A DNA stretch of 8,315 nucleotides. It comes from Nitrososphaerota archaeon (GTDB lineage: Archaea > Thermoproteota > Nitrososphaeria > Nitrososphaerales > UBA57). Shown in pieces: positions 1 to 6,395 of the stretch. Under the pieces are notes generated by a model that did no database searches, was not told the DNA's origin, and saw only the letters and a program-made list of their open reading frames with translations. The stretch spans positions 1-8,315 of the forward strand of contig JACZWF010000061.1 in NCBI GenBank assembly GCA_022572285.1. The letters are read 5' to 3'. Numbering within the stretch: position 1 is the first letter of the stretch; each line of letters opens with the position of its first letter. A program made the translations under genes and the position numbers.

Positions 1-1
1 G

Positions 2-370
2 ACATTTCAGATTTTCACAAAGGAAGGCGATCGCTTTGATGGAGACCTTGACCAGGACTTTCTTGTCAGGTGGTCCGGGAGCCGTCCCACTGGGACTCCT
101 AGGTATCTTAGAAGGTTCGACAGAGACCTTTCATTACCACTTCTAAAGTGGAGAAGTCGACGCAAACTCCCCTCCGACCACCCTGTCTATGGACATCTTA
201 CGCCGTACAAGGGGACCTTCGCGACGGTGATCGGCGAGTTAGTCTCGTTCCTAAAAGGAGAGAGGGATCGTCCTCCTGTCGAGCCAGGTGAAGGCCTCCG
301 AGCCATCCGCGTCCTCGAGGCTGCCCGCCAGTCGATCCAAACAGGCAAAGTAGAAAAAGTAGTCCGCTAG
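2..370 (+). CDS. Gfo/Idh/MocA-family oxidoreductase, C-terminal fragment (5' end outside window)
   Basis: The frame is open from base 2 to a TAG at 368-370 and encodes the last 122 residues of a longer protein whose start lies before the window. The ending EGLRAIRVLEAARQSIQTGK, followed by a few residues including VEKVV, is the typical C-terminus of Gfo/Idh/MocA NAD(P)-dependent dehydrogenases (G-x-x-A-x-x-V-x-x-A-x-x-S-x-x-x-G). It is preceded by the usual stretch with a conserved YKGTF and a helix reading VIGELVSFLKGE. The N-terminal Rossmann domain and catalytic lysine are not in the window, so the substrate (usually a sugar, inositol or related compound) cannot be named. Base composition is somewhat richer in GC than the next gene. 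The gene converges on the PEP carboxykinase gene with 11 bp between stop codons. The family assignment rests on the C-terminus only. Confidence 0.72.
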   Translation, partial: TFQIFTKEGDRFDGDLDQDFLVRWSGSRPTGTPRYLRRFDRDLSLPLLKWRSRRKLPSDHPVYGHLTPYKGTFATVIGELVSFLKGERDRPPVEPGEGLRAIRVLEAARQSIQTGKVEKVVR

Positions 371-395
371 CTAAGGCAATCCTATTTGCTTAGCT
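369..395. terminator. Hairpin spanning both stop codons of a convergent gene pair
   Basis: AGCTAAG (369-375) pairs with CTTAGCT (389-395). After a single bulged G at 376, CAA (377-379) pairs with TTG (386-388), leaving a 6-base loop. The stem includes part of the upstream gene's TAG, and the loop contains the complement of the PEPCK stop. Reading on the minus strand, a run of five T follows about 10 bases after the stem (near 354-358), so it could help end the PEPCK transcript. On the plus strand no T-run follows. The terminator role is inferred. Confidence 0.5.
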
Positions 396-2244
396 GATCT
401 GGAAATACATAGTCTCCTAATGAAACTCTAGTATCTTCCAATCTTTGTTCTTGCTCGTCTAACATCCTGAACAAGATTTCTGGAATGTTGGCGACGCTTG
501 TCTTATAGATCTCTCTGATTCTCTTGATCTTCTCTAGATGTTGGGGAATTCTTAGAGTAAATTGCTGCAGATACTGATCCTTCGAGTAGTCCTTGCCGAG
601 AACTTCTTGAAACAATTTCTTCAGATCTGTGTATTTTGGAATACTTCCAGTTGGGGTCTTTATGACGTCAACTTCCTTATGGATGCGGAGCTCAATCCAT
701 TTGTACCAGACTCTCTTATCCGTCATCCCGTTAAGGAACGTGCCATCCTCGCCTGTTAGGTAATAATTGACCCCAAAGATAATCGGGGGATTTGCTAAAT
801 CCTTTCCGAAGTCGATATTGTTCTGAATGTAGGTCGCTATTGGAACTGATAGAAAGTCCCCATTTGACATTGGATTGAATTCCCGGATCTTCTTACCAAT
901 AGTTGCCGCAGTAGTCTCGGATTCAAGTGAGGCTCCTTTCGTAATTATGCCATGGGTCCAATCGAACGTCTCTTCGACTGGAACACAAGTGTCGTAATCC
1001 CTCCCACCGTAGACCATTGCCTCTATCTTGACCCCCTTCGGATTGTCGAGGTTCGGATCTAGATTATCCAAGGTCTTTAGCTCGACAGTGAATCGAGCAT
1101 TCGGATGCGAAGCTGGAATCTCTTTACCAGATCTATCTTTCGTGCCCGGAGTCCAGTTTCCTGAATGATTGTAACCGTGGGCTGGAACCTCGCCATCCTT
1201 CCCAATCCAATACACCTCTTTCGTGTCAGTTAGGAGAATATTTGAGAATATCACCTCTCCAGGATTATTGAATGCTTTCCAGAGTAGCGGATCGTCTCTA
1301 GAGTTTATTCCTCCAACTACTCCAAACGATCCCTTTTCGACGTTTACCCCCCGTACATGACCATTAGATTTACGAAGGAAGGCAAGATCGTCACCGACGA
1401 TAGTTTCTCCTGGCATCATAGAAGTCGAAGTTTTTCCACACATTGAGGGGAAGGCACCTGTTATGTAGGTCACTCTATCTTTTGGACCATGCAGTCCCAT
1501 AATGAACATGTGTTCCGAGAGCCATCCATTCTTCATGGCTTTGTTCAATGTTAATCTTAGTGCAAGTTTCTTCAGGCCTACAGTGTTTCCTGCATACTGT
1601 GTATTTGTACTAAAGACAGTGTTATCCTCAAGATCAATATAAATCCGCTTCTTACTAACATCCTTTGAAGTCTTCTTTTCATCTACTTCTCCTTGAGAGT
1701 GCACAAACTTGAAGAAGTTTTCATCGCCACTCCTTACAAATGCCTCATAGCCTGGTCTATAGAGTAGAAATTCACTATGCGCCACGTAACTCGAATCAGT
1801 TAATTGAACGCATGGGATCGCGAACTCTGAATCAGTCGGTCCTAGCGAATAGAAGCAAACATACATTGTGCGCCCTTTCATTATTCCGTTCAGGATATCC
1901 CTAATTTCGGCGATTCCTTTCTCTCTGTCCAGACTCTTTATCTTTGGATCGAGTCTTGACTTGTCGGTTACCAGAACCTTTGTTCTTTCCCTATCTCTGG
2001 CCTGGTCTAGATATCCATCGAAGTGGACCGTGTGACCCTTAGTTCCAGCCGGGATCTCCTCTCCTTCATCAAGGGCGGTTCGCCTGATATATTCTATATC
2101 ATCGATAGAATCGGTGCATACAAATAGCTTATCGGGTTTACAGAGCTCAATATACTCGCTTAGGAACCGGTTGAATTCATTGTTATTGATCCTCTCAAGT
2201 TTCTTCTGAGACGCTTCATCAAATCTTGCCGCTTGAGCACTCAT
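382..2244 (-). CDS. pckG: Phosphoenolpyruvate carboxykinase (GTP), archaeal type
   Basis: Cytoplasmic enzyme converting oxaloacetate plus GTP to phosphoenolpyruvate, CO2 and GDP, the first committed step of gluconeogenesis. At 620 residues it has the usual length of GTP-dependent PEPCK. Visible landmarks: YAGNTVGLKKLALR (217-230) matches the substrate/metal-binding YGGN-x-KK-ALR block; WLSEHM (241-246) carries the conserved metal-ligand histidine; FPSMCGKTS (265-273) is the P-loop with the reactive cysteine C269; GDDLAFLR (284-291) is the kinase-2 metal site; NVEKGSFGV (301-309) and AMVYGGRDYDT (409-419) are further family blocks. The C-terminal nucleotide region around 491-520 ends in VWYKWIELR, and the WPGFGEN-like segment of animal and bacterial enzymes is not seen. 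The ATG start has AAGGTG seven bases upstream and a TATA element about 50 bp upstream. Monocistronic by spacing. Confidence 0.95.
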   Translation of the reverse strand: MSAQAARFDEASQKKLERINNNEFNRFLSEYIELCKPDKLFVCTDSIDDIEYIRRTALDEGEEIPAGTKGHTVHFDGYLDQARDRERTKVLVTDKSRLDPKIKSLDREKGIAEIRDILNGIMKGRTMYVCFYSLGPTDSEFAIPCVQLTDSSYVAHSEFLLYRPGYEAFVRSGDENFFKFVHSQGEVDEKKTSKDVSKKRIYIDLEDNTVFSTNTQYAGNTVGLKKLALRLTLNKAMKNGWLSEHMFIMGLHGPKDRVTYITGAFPSMCGKTSTSMMPGETIVGDDLAFLRKSNGHVRGVNVEKGSFGVVGGINSRDDPLLWKAFNNPGEVIFSNILLTDTKEVYWIGKDGEVPAHGYNHSGNWTPGTKDRSGKEIPASHPNARFTVELKTLDNLDPNLDNPKGVKIEAMVYGGRDYDTCVPVEETFDWTHGIITKGASLESETTAATIGKKIREFNPMSNGDFLSVPIATYIQNNIDFGKDLANPPIIFGVNYYLTGEDGTFLNGMTDKRVWYKWIELRIHKEVDVIKTPTGSIPKYTDLKKLFQEVLGKDYSKDQYLQQFTLRIPQHLEKIKRIREIYKTSVANIPEILFRMLDEQEQRLEDTRVSLGDYVFPDQLSK

Positions 2245-2269
2245 TTCTAGGCACCTTGCAAATTTCGGC

Positions 2270-2302
2270 TAAATGCTGCTCTCAATATATGAGATATATC
2301 TC
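2270..2302 (-). promoter_or_regulatory. TATA promoter with palindrome, upstream of PEPCK
   Basis: Read on the minus strand, purine-rich GAAGAGA (BRE-like) leads into AGATATATCTCATATAT. The core GAGATATATCTC (2291-2302) is a perfect 12-bp palindrome. Placing the start about 26 bases downstream of the AT centre gives a start near 2270 and a leader of about 26 bases that contains the AAGGTG ribosome binding site. The overlap of palindrome and TATA box could be an operator, but an AT-rich palindrome of this size can occur by chance. Confidence 0.45.
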
Positions 2303-2422
2303 TCTTCAGGCCTGCTGTCTAATTTCATCAAGTAAATCTCATCTTTAGTGAAATATTGCATCTGTAGGATTCATTCTTTTCAAACAGCCATTTATCAAGT
2401 TAGCGGCGTTATACCCATAAGT

Positions 2423-3445
2423 TCAATCATTTTGGGGCAGAAAACCCCTACCACGCACACAAATGGTAGTAGTGCCTGTTGAGAAGCCCCATGATGTCTC
2501 ATCCTGAAGTGCCTCTCGTATGTGACGCCGCAAAAAGATCGCAAACCATATCGTGAGGATAAATCCCATCAGTGGGATTATCGTCGTACCATTCCACAGT
2601 CCATGGAGAAAGATGGCCACAGTGAGGCCAGGTAGAACATCTCTGGTCCTGACTCGACCTACTCTGACTCTGACAAGTCCTAACCACCGACCAGTCATGG
2701 CTGTAAAGACTCCGTGTCCAATCCCAAAGAGGAGCTGCCTTGTGATGAACAGACCGGTGACAGCAGTAATCCCATCTGTCGCAAAGACACCGTAGAAATA
2801 AAACGCGTCCTCTACCACCGAAAATCCCATTCCTACCGCGAAACCATAGACTAGACCGTCCATATGATCATTGAATTGACCCCGGAATTTCTTGCTATTC
2901 ACCAACCAAAGCAACCCCAACATCTTGAACGTCTCCTCAATTATCGGGGCTCCAATTGTAGCCGCGATGTACTCGTCGGAGGCGAGAGCAAAGAAGGCAT
3001 TATTTGCAAATAGCGATGGTACAGTTGAAACCATTCCCCAACCAAACAAAATAAGGACTAGACTCTTAGGCTCTGGTTCATATCGATCGGTGCGGTTGAC
3101 CCAAATTAGATACGCGACCGGAACAACAAAAGCAACTGCTTGCAACCCGACGCCATAGATAAGATCTAAAACGATAACCGCTATAATAAGACCAAGAACC
3201 GCCACACCATATTTCCGAATGACCGAATACTGACTGGCGTGAGGTTTATCGAAAGCGATCTTATGTGGCGTCCCTACCGCCTCCGAAGTTTTGAATAGAC
3301 TGAGGAAAGCCTCTCGTGTACCCTTGAAAAAACCGATACTTTCTCGAGCGGGAACAGCTCTTTGATAATCTATAGTGGAATGACCACACTTCAAGCAAAA
3401 TCTGGCTCGGTCTGATACCTCATCGCCACAGTTCCTGCAGTACAT
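2423..3445 (-). CDS. Zinc ribbon fused to PrsW-family intramembrane metalloprotease
   Basis: Predicted integral-membrane protease of 340 residues. The N-terminus is a compact zinc ribbon with C3-x2-C6 and C17-x2-C20, followed by a hydrophilic linker to about residue 75. From about 80 on there are multiple membrane segments. PrsW hallmarks are present in order: RYEPEP (121-126), EETFK (170-174), the DGLVYG...GFSVVED block (196-213) with E212, GIGHGVFTAMTG (241-252) with H244, and FLHGLWNG (279-286) with H281. The paired glutamates and the histidines fit the proposed catalytic and metal-binding residues of this CPBP-related family. Bacterial PrsW cleaves an anti-sigma factor; archaea lack that target, so the substrate here is unknown. 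The ATG start has AAGGAGG about 12 bases upstream, an unusually strong ribosome binding site for this window. Divergent from msrB. Confidence 0.85.
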   Translation of the reverse strand: MYCRNCGDEVSDRARFCLKCGHSTIDYQRAVPARESIGFFKGTREAFLSLFKTSEAVGTPHKIAFDKPHASQYSVIRKYGVAVLGLIIAVIVLDLIYGVGLQAVAFVVPVAYLIWVNRTDRYEPEPKSLVLILFGWGMVSTVPSLFANNAFFALASDEYIAATIGAPIIEETFKMLGLLWLVNSKKFRGQFNDHMDGLVYGFAVGMGFSVVEDAFYFYGVFATDGITAVTGLFITRQLLFGIGHGVFTAMTGRWLGLVRVRVGRVRTRDVLPGLTVAIFLHGLWNGTTIIPLMGFILTIWFAIFLRRHIREALQDETSWGFSTGTTTICVRGRGFLPQND

Positions 3446-3469
3446 CCTGGGTATCCGCCTCCTTCTACA

Positions 3470-3520
3470 CCTAAATTAAGGGCTCCATTCGCGACACTTA
3501 TTACAGAATATCATAAATAG
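3470..3520. promoter_or_regulatory. Divergent promoter region between PrsW-like gene and msrB
   Basis: The 107-bp gap between the two divergent start codons holds TATCATAAATAG at 3509-3520. Its AT centre lies about 37 bp upstream of the msrB ATG, implying a leader of roughly 10-12 bases with no ribosome binding site. Read on the minus strand the same bases give CTATTTATGATA, which could serve the protease gene with a leader of about 40 bases containing its AAGGAGG. A second AT-rich patch, TTAATTTA (3472-3479 region), is an alternative for the protease gene but would leave its ribosome binding site outside the transcript. Confidence 0.35.
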
Positions 3521-3552
3521 ATGGAACGCGAGAAGTAGCTGTTTACGGGCTC

Positions 3553-3912
3553 ATGTACAACAAGCTAACCCCACAAGAAGAAGATGTTATTGTGAATAAG
3601 GCAACCGAGGCACCCTTTACAGGCGAGTATGAAGACCACTCGCAGAAAGGCGTTTATGTCTGCAGGCAATGTAACACCCCTCTTTATAGATCTGAGGACA
3701 AGTTTGATGCCCGATGTGGTTGGCCCAGTTTCGACGATGAGATATCTGGATCGGTAAAGAGGGTGACCGATTCTGATGGTATGCGAATAGAGATAATCTG
3801 TGTGACTTGCGGAGGTCATCTAGGACACGTCTTCGGCGGCGAAGGGTTTACTAAGAAAGACACTAGACACTGTGTTAACTCTCTCTCCCTAAAATTCCTC
3901 TCCGATGTGTAG
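3553..3912 (+). CDS. msrB: Peptide-methionine (R)-S-oxide reductase, zinc-binding MsrB
   Basis: Cytoplasmic repair enzyme that reduces methionine-R-sulfoxide in proteins. The 119-residue protein is a complete single MsrB domain. Zinc is held by C37-x2-C40 and C83-x2-C86. The conserved RCGWPSF block (54-60) supplies the probable resolving cysteine C55, GGHLGHVF (87-94) is the substrate-pocket signature, and RHCVNSLSLKF (105-115) carries the catalytic cysteine C107. No MsrA domain is fused and no msrA lies next to it. The ATG start lacks a ribosome binding site but sits about 37 bp past a TATA-like element, fitting a very short leader. It converges on a membrane-protein gene only 7 bp away, with a long inverted repeat just beyond its stop. 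Confidence 0.95.
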   Translation: MYNKLTPQEEDVIVNKATEAPFTGEYEDHSQKGVYVCRQCNTPLYRSEDKFDARCGWPSFDDEISGSVKRVTDSDGMRIEIICVTCGGHLGHVFGGEGFTKKDTRHCVNSLSLKFLSDV

Positions 3913-3919
3913 GTACGGA

Positions 3920-4777
3920 TTAAGGTGTTCCAATCAAATCCCTGGGATTTGATTGTTCGGGAAGAGGGCAAGCGCCATCATACGCCTTCAGGATGCTTCG
4001 TGAAATCAGATACGGTGTCAAAACCAAGACAGGTACACTAATTCCGACAAACAAGGTCTGGAATGAAGCTAAACTTGCCGCCAGGGATAGAGCTGCAGCT
4101 CCACCAATCCCGCTGGCAAAGAAGAGGCCTGCACAAGAGGGACATGCAGTGAAGAGACCTATGAACGCACCAAAACCCCCCACCCCTCCCCAACCGCCGC
4201 CTGATTTTCTGAGACTTTGCCTGTAAGAAAACAATGCTAGAGTACCATTAAGACCGACCAACGGAGATACAAGAGATAGCAGCAATATGTTTATCGGGAT
4301 GATGAGGAACCCAATCTGTTCAGTCAAGTATATCGTGAACCTTGGAATCTGTCCAATGGGACCGCAGCAAAAGGCAGTGACAATGGAAGGGACGGTAGCA
4401 CCATATTGTTCAGAAAAAGTCTCCAAGGGTCTAAATGCAAGAGTGCTTGAAACCACAGAATAGAAGAGGGCATATCCTACAGTCATGACCGCAAAGACTC
4501 TTGCGTAAGTGGAAGTGGTTAGGACATGTATCACAATCTCCTTTACCGATCTGGCTTCAGGTCCCGTATGAGTGTCCTTTACAAATTGTGCAATTCCGTA
4601 AGCTACTCCCATTAAACCCACGAGCATCAGAAGAAAGGAAGCGTAGGCAAGTTGCTCAAAGACCGAAACAAGTTCCGTCCTAATTACCGGAAACCCAAGA
4701 AGAAGGACAGGAAAAAACACGATTGAGAGGATAATCGCAGCAGTTCCCAAAGATGGTATCAGAACATTCCGCGGCAA
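3920..4777 (-). CDS. Polytopic membrane protein with CC-G-P and CPSC motifs, unknown function
   Basis: I do not recognise the family. The 285-residue protein has about six hydrophobic segments: roughly 9-30, 42-65, 92-113, 155-178, 203-223 and 227-260. Between segments 3 and 4 is FCCGPIGQIP (C137, C138). The fifth segment holds ACPSCAG (C212, C215), preceded by a glycine-rich stretch (193-203) and followed by a small-residue helix. Two cysteine pairs in or beside membrane helices suggest metal binding or thiol redox chemistry, which is inference. The start is TTG at 4777: no ATG or GTG lies between the upstream in-frame stop and that codon, and the next in-frame ATG is at residue 51, which would remove the first helix. 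It ends 7 bp from the convergent msrB, and its last codons lie in a perfect inverted repeat. Confidence 0.75.
   Translation of the reverse strand: MPRNVLIPSLGTAAIILSIVFFPVLLLGFPVIRTELVSVFEQLAYASFLLMLVGLMGVAYGIAQFVKDTHTGPEARSVKEIVIHVLTTSTYARVFAVMTVGYALFYSVVSSTLAFRPLETFSEQYGATVPSIVTAFCCGPIGQIPRFTIYLTEQIGFLIIPINILLLSLVSPLVGLNGTLALFSYRQSLRKSGGGWGGVGGFGAFIGLFTACPSCAGLFFASGIGGAAALSLAASLASFQTLFVGISVPVLVLTPYLISRSILKAYDGACPLPEQSNPRDLIGTP
3931..3955. repeat. Perfect 12-bp inverted repeat with one-base spacer at convergent gene ends
   Basis: CAATCAAATCCC (3931-3942) and GGGATTTGATTG (3944-3955) are exact reverse complements separated by T3943. The repeat starts 19 bases after the msrB stop and encodes part of the last residues (SNPRDLIG region) of the convergent membrane protein. 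As RNA it would fold to a strong hairpin from either strand. No T-run follows on either side, so it is not a textbook intrinsic terminator. A 3'-end stabilising or processing hairpin, or a protein-binding site, is equally possible. Confidence 0.7.
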
Positions 4778-4809
4778 AGGTGCTTTCTTTTTTAGAGCAA
4801 TTGTGTTCT

Positions 4810-4830
4810 TAAAGATTATTATATTTTACA
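4810..4830 (-). promoter_or_regulatory. TATA-like promoter of the CC/CPSC membrane protein gene
   Basis: Read on the minus strand, the segment gives AAAATATAATAATC, an AT-only core about 40-45 bp upstream of the TTG start. A start site about 25 bases downstream would leave a leader of some 18 bases. There is only a weak purine-rich AAAGAAAG before the TTG and no clear ribosome binding site. Confidence 0.4.
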
Positions 4831-4832
4831 TC

Positions 4833-4855
4833 TTCGGGTTAAAGTTTATCCCGAA
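4833..4855. promoter_or_regulatory. 23-bp dyad, candidate operator just upstream of the promoter
   Basis: Outer arms TTCGGG (4833-4838) and CCCGAA (4850-4855), inner arms TAAA (4840-4843) and TTTA (4845-4848), central G4844. Ten of eleven symmetric positions pair; only T4839/T4849 does not. The dyad lies directly upstream, in transcription terms, of the TATA-like box of the minus-strand membrane-protein gene. That is the position of an activator site or a repressor site that blocks TBP/TFB. The role is inferred. Confidence 0.5.
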
Positions 4856-4862
4856 ATCTAAA

Positions 4863-4874
4863 AGCGCGCGCGCT
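4863..4874. repeat. Alternating GC palindrome
   Basis: AGCGCGCGCGCT is a perfect 12-bp palindrome made of alternating purine-pyrimidine GC steps, standing in an otherwise AT-rich intergenic region 8 bp beyond the 23-bp dyad. Such tracts favour Z-DNA under supercoiling. No function is shown. The rest of the 225-bp gap between the two minus-strand genes holds no open frame longer than about 15 codons that I could find. Confidence 0.5.
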
Positions 4875-5002
4875 CCATTTCTTCTACAATCGGTTGTGAC
4901 TTCAAGATAACCTAGCAGGATACCAATGTATATCCCATCCCAAGACACGCTTCCGTTGTTATGGTAAGTACCGTTTGTGAACCGCCCAGGCGAATCCTCT
5001 AA

Positions 5003-5407
5003 CTACTTTCGCTTGCGTGAACCTATTGCCGCAATACCTGCGCCCACAAAACCTAAGATCGGAGCGAGGAAACCGCCACCCACTAGTAGAAGGGGAATAG
5101 ATGTTAGGACCAATCCTAGACCTCGATCACGTCCCCGTAGAGTAGTGACAGCTGCGAAGAGAGTGACACCGGCAATTAGTATTGTAATGATGCCGATGAC
5201 TCCAAAGTTCAGTGGTAAGATCGTCATTGCAGGAAAGCAGCCACCTCCTGGCATGTCGACCGGACAGTTGGTAGCATCAAATGCATTAATGAGGACGCCT
5301 GCGGGCATCGCATCGCCTTGCAGAAATTCTCCATAGCCGTGATACCCTCCCAGTAACCCCGCGAAAATTCCAATCACAGCAGCGATTACCAGTAAGGTTC
5401 CGGCCAA
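5003..5407 (-). CDS. Small membrane protein with two-cysteine exposed loop, unknown function
   Basis: Not recognised. The 134-residue protein has a hydrophobic N-terminus (about 3-21), a hydrophilic loop of some 45 residues containing C48 and C57 (N-C-P ... G-G-G-C-F-P), then hydrophobic segments at about 66-89 and 97-128 separated by a short RGRDRG turn, and a basic tail SRKRK. The positive tail suggests a cytoplasmic C-terminus. The loop cysteines may form a disulfide outside the cell if the loop is external. The start is TTG at 5407. There is no ATG or GTG between the upstream stop and this codon, and the only internal methionines would cut off the first helix. CTTATAAG is centred 27 bp upstream, so the message is probably leaderless. 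It lies 65 bp downstream of the KaiC-like gene on the same strand but has its own promoter. Confidence 0.65.
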   Translation of the reverse strand: MAGTLLVIAAVIGIFAGLLGGYHGYGEFLQGDAMPAGVLINAFDATNCPVDMPGGGCFPAMTILPLNFGVIGIITILIAGVTLFAAVTTLRGRDRGLGLVLTSIPLLLVGGGFLAPILGFVGAGIAAIGSRKRK

Positions 5408-5430
5408 CCTGTTAACAACTATGACTTTCC

Positions 5431-5438
5431 CTTATAAG
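5431..5438 (-). promoter_or_regulatory. TATA box of the small two-cysteine membrane protein gene
   Basis: CTTATAAG is centred about 27 bp before the TTG codon at 5407, the normal distance from an archaeal TATA box to the transcription start. This supports both the TTG choice and a leaderless transcript. Confidence 0.5.
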
Positions 5439-5472
5439 GTCTATGGCGAGAGTCCGCGGCGGATTACTATCC

Positions 5473-6306
5473 CTAAAGGGATTTCGAGATATCCACGATC
5501 CCTTCTTTCAGAACACCACGGAGTGACTCTTCTGATAGTACTTTGATCCCTCCTTTCTCAACCCGATACAGGCGGGGCTTAATCTCATGCTCAATAGATC
5601 TCATTTTTTCAATCCTCATCACGTAAAAGATATTATCGTCCCTCAGGATCTTTCGCATCAGGATAACCCCCTGTGACAAATAGTCTTCAATCTGATATGA
5701 ACGATTAAGACCATCGTTCTGAAGTTCGGTTAGAAGGAGTGTGGTGGCACCGAACTTGGATAAATCGTGAATTAGATCCGCAACCGCTACTCGCCTTTCT
5801 GTTTCATCAGGAAAGATTATAGTAAACATTGCCAATGGATCGATTACAATCCTTTTAGCTTTGGTCTCTTCTACCCTAGTCCTTATCGACTCGGTGAGGG
5901 AAAGAAGCGTAAATTCGCCTTTTGTTAAACGTTGATTAGCGACCTTAACCTCCTTGGGAAGAGTTCTCAGATGTGTTGCATCTATTAGGGTTAGGCCTTT
6001 GCCTATCAGGGTTTCAATATCAATGCCGATCACACTCATTGCCCTCCTGAGCGAAGTCAAGTCTTCATCCAGTGAGACATAGATCCCCGCTTCACCGAAC
6101 ATGTGCATTCCGTTTGCTAAGAATTGCATTGCCAAGGTCGTCTTTCCTGCGCCAGGTGCCCCGATTATTGATACTGACGATCCTTCAGGGATTCCTTTGC
6201 CATCGAGGAGATCGTCTAAACCGGGGATCCCGGTCATTGTGTAATTGAACCGGTCAATACTGGAATATTCGAGTGGTTGAGTCAAGTCCGGCACGAGTAT
6301 CTTCAC
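5473..6306 (-). CDS. KaiC-like RecA-superfamily ATPase, single domain
   Basis: Cytoplasmic P-loop ATPase of 277 residues with one KaiC-type domain, unlike the two-domain circadian KaiC of cyanobacteria. The family entry motif TGIPGLDDLL (25-34) is followed by Walker A GAPGAGKTT (49-57), the catalytic-acid segment VSLDED (77-82, where KaiC proteins normally have two glutamates, so the first is Asp here), Walker B RIVIDPL (152-158) with D156, and RIEKMR (231-236) plus H240, the KMR-x-x-x-H arginine-finger region. Archaeal single-domain KaiC homologues are linked to signalling, motility and transcription control; the partner here is unknown. The start is GTG at 6306: a TGA lies four codons upstream, and the first in-frame ATG (residue 24) falls directly against the TGIPGLD motif. 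It is divergent from the gene at 6396. Confidence 0.85.
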   Translation of the reverse strand: MKILVPDLTQPLEYSSIDRFNYTMTGIPGLDDLLDGKGIPEGSSVSIIGAPGAGKTTLAMQFLANGMHMFGEAGIYVSLDEDLTSLRRAMSVIGIDIETLIGKGLTLIDATHLRTLPKEVKVANQRLTKGEFTLLSLTESIRTRVEETKAKRIVIDPLAMFTIIFPDETERRVAVADLIHDLSKFGATTLLLTELQNDGLNRSYQIEDYLSQGVILMRKILRDDNIFYVMRIEKMRSIEHEIKPRLYRVEKGGIKVLSEESLRGVLKEGIVDISKSL

Positions 6307-6363
6307 AAGTTGTTTTCACGCTACTCTCTTAACAGAGATTATGGAACAAGTGTACGGACTACC

Positions 6364-6382
6364 TACAGTGTAATACCCTGTA
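6364..6382. promoter_or_regulatory. 19-bp dyad overlapping TATA-like box, between KaiC-like gene and small ORF
   Basis: TACAG (6364-6368) and CTGTA (6378-6382) are inverted, as are GT (6370-6371) and AC (6375-6376), around AAT; seven of eight symmetric pairs match. TAATAC inside it (6371-6376) is centred about 23 bp before the ATG at 6396, so a protein bound to the dyad would cover that gene's promoter. Operator function is inferred. The other side of this 89-bp gap holds CTTAACAG-type AT-rich DNA (about 6326-6334), a weak candidate TATA for the GTG-started KaiC-like gene. Confidence 0.4.
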
Positions 6383-6395
6383 ACCCCCGGAATCG

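Noticed and set aside
562..759. 65-codon plus-strand frame inside PEPCK
   Set aside because: Shadow of a well-conserved gene on the other strand.
2261..2323. 19-codon minus-strand frame (MKLDSRPEERYISYIESSI) directly upstream of PEPCK, considered as a leader peptide
   Set aside because: Its start lies upstream of the inferred PEPCK transcription start, it has no good ribosome binding site, and it overlaps the TATA/palindrome region.
2553..3158. Two plus-strand frames and one minus-strand frame inside the PrsW-like gene
   Set aside because: All overlap a gene with clear family motifs and show no motif of their own.
3521..3538. Five-codon upstream frame (ATG GAA CGC GAG AAG TAG) before msrB
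   Set aside because: The inferred msrB transcription start lies downstream of it, so it is probably not transcribed with msrB.
4977..5336. 119-codon plus-strand frame over the small two-cysteine membrane protein
   Set aside because: Proline/arginine-rich product typical of the antisense of a hydrophobic gene; the minus-strand frame has membrane helices and a TATA box at the correct distance.
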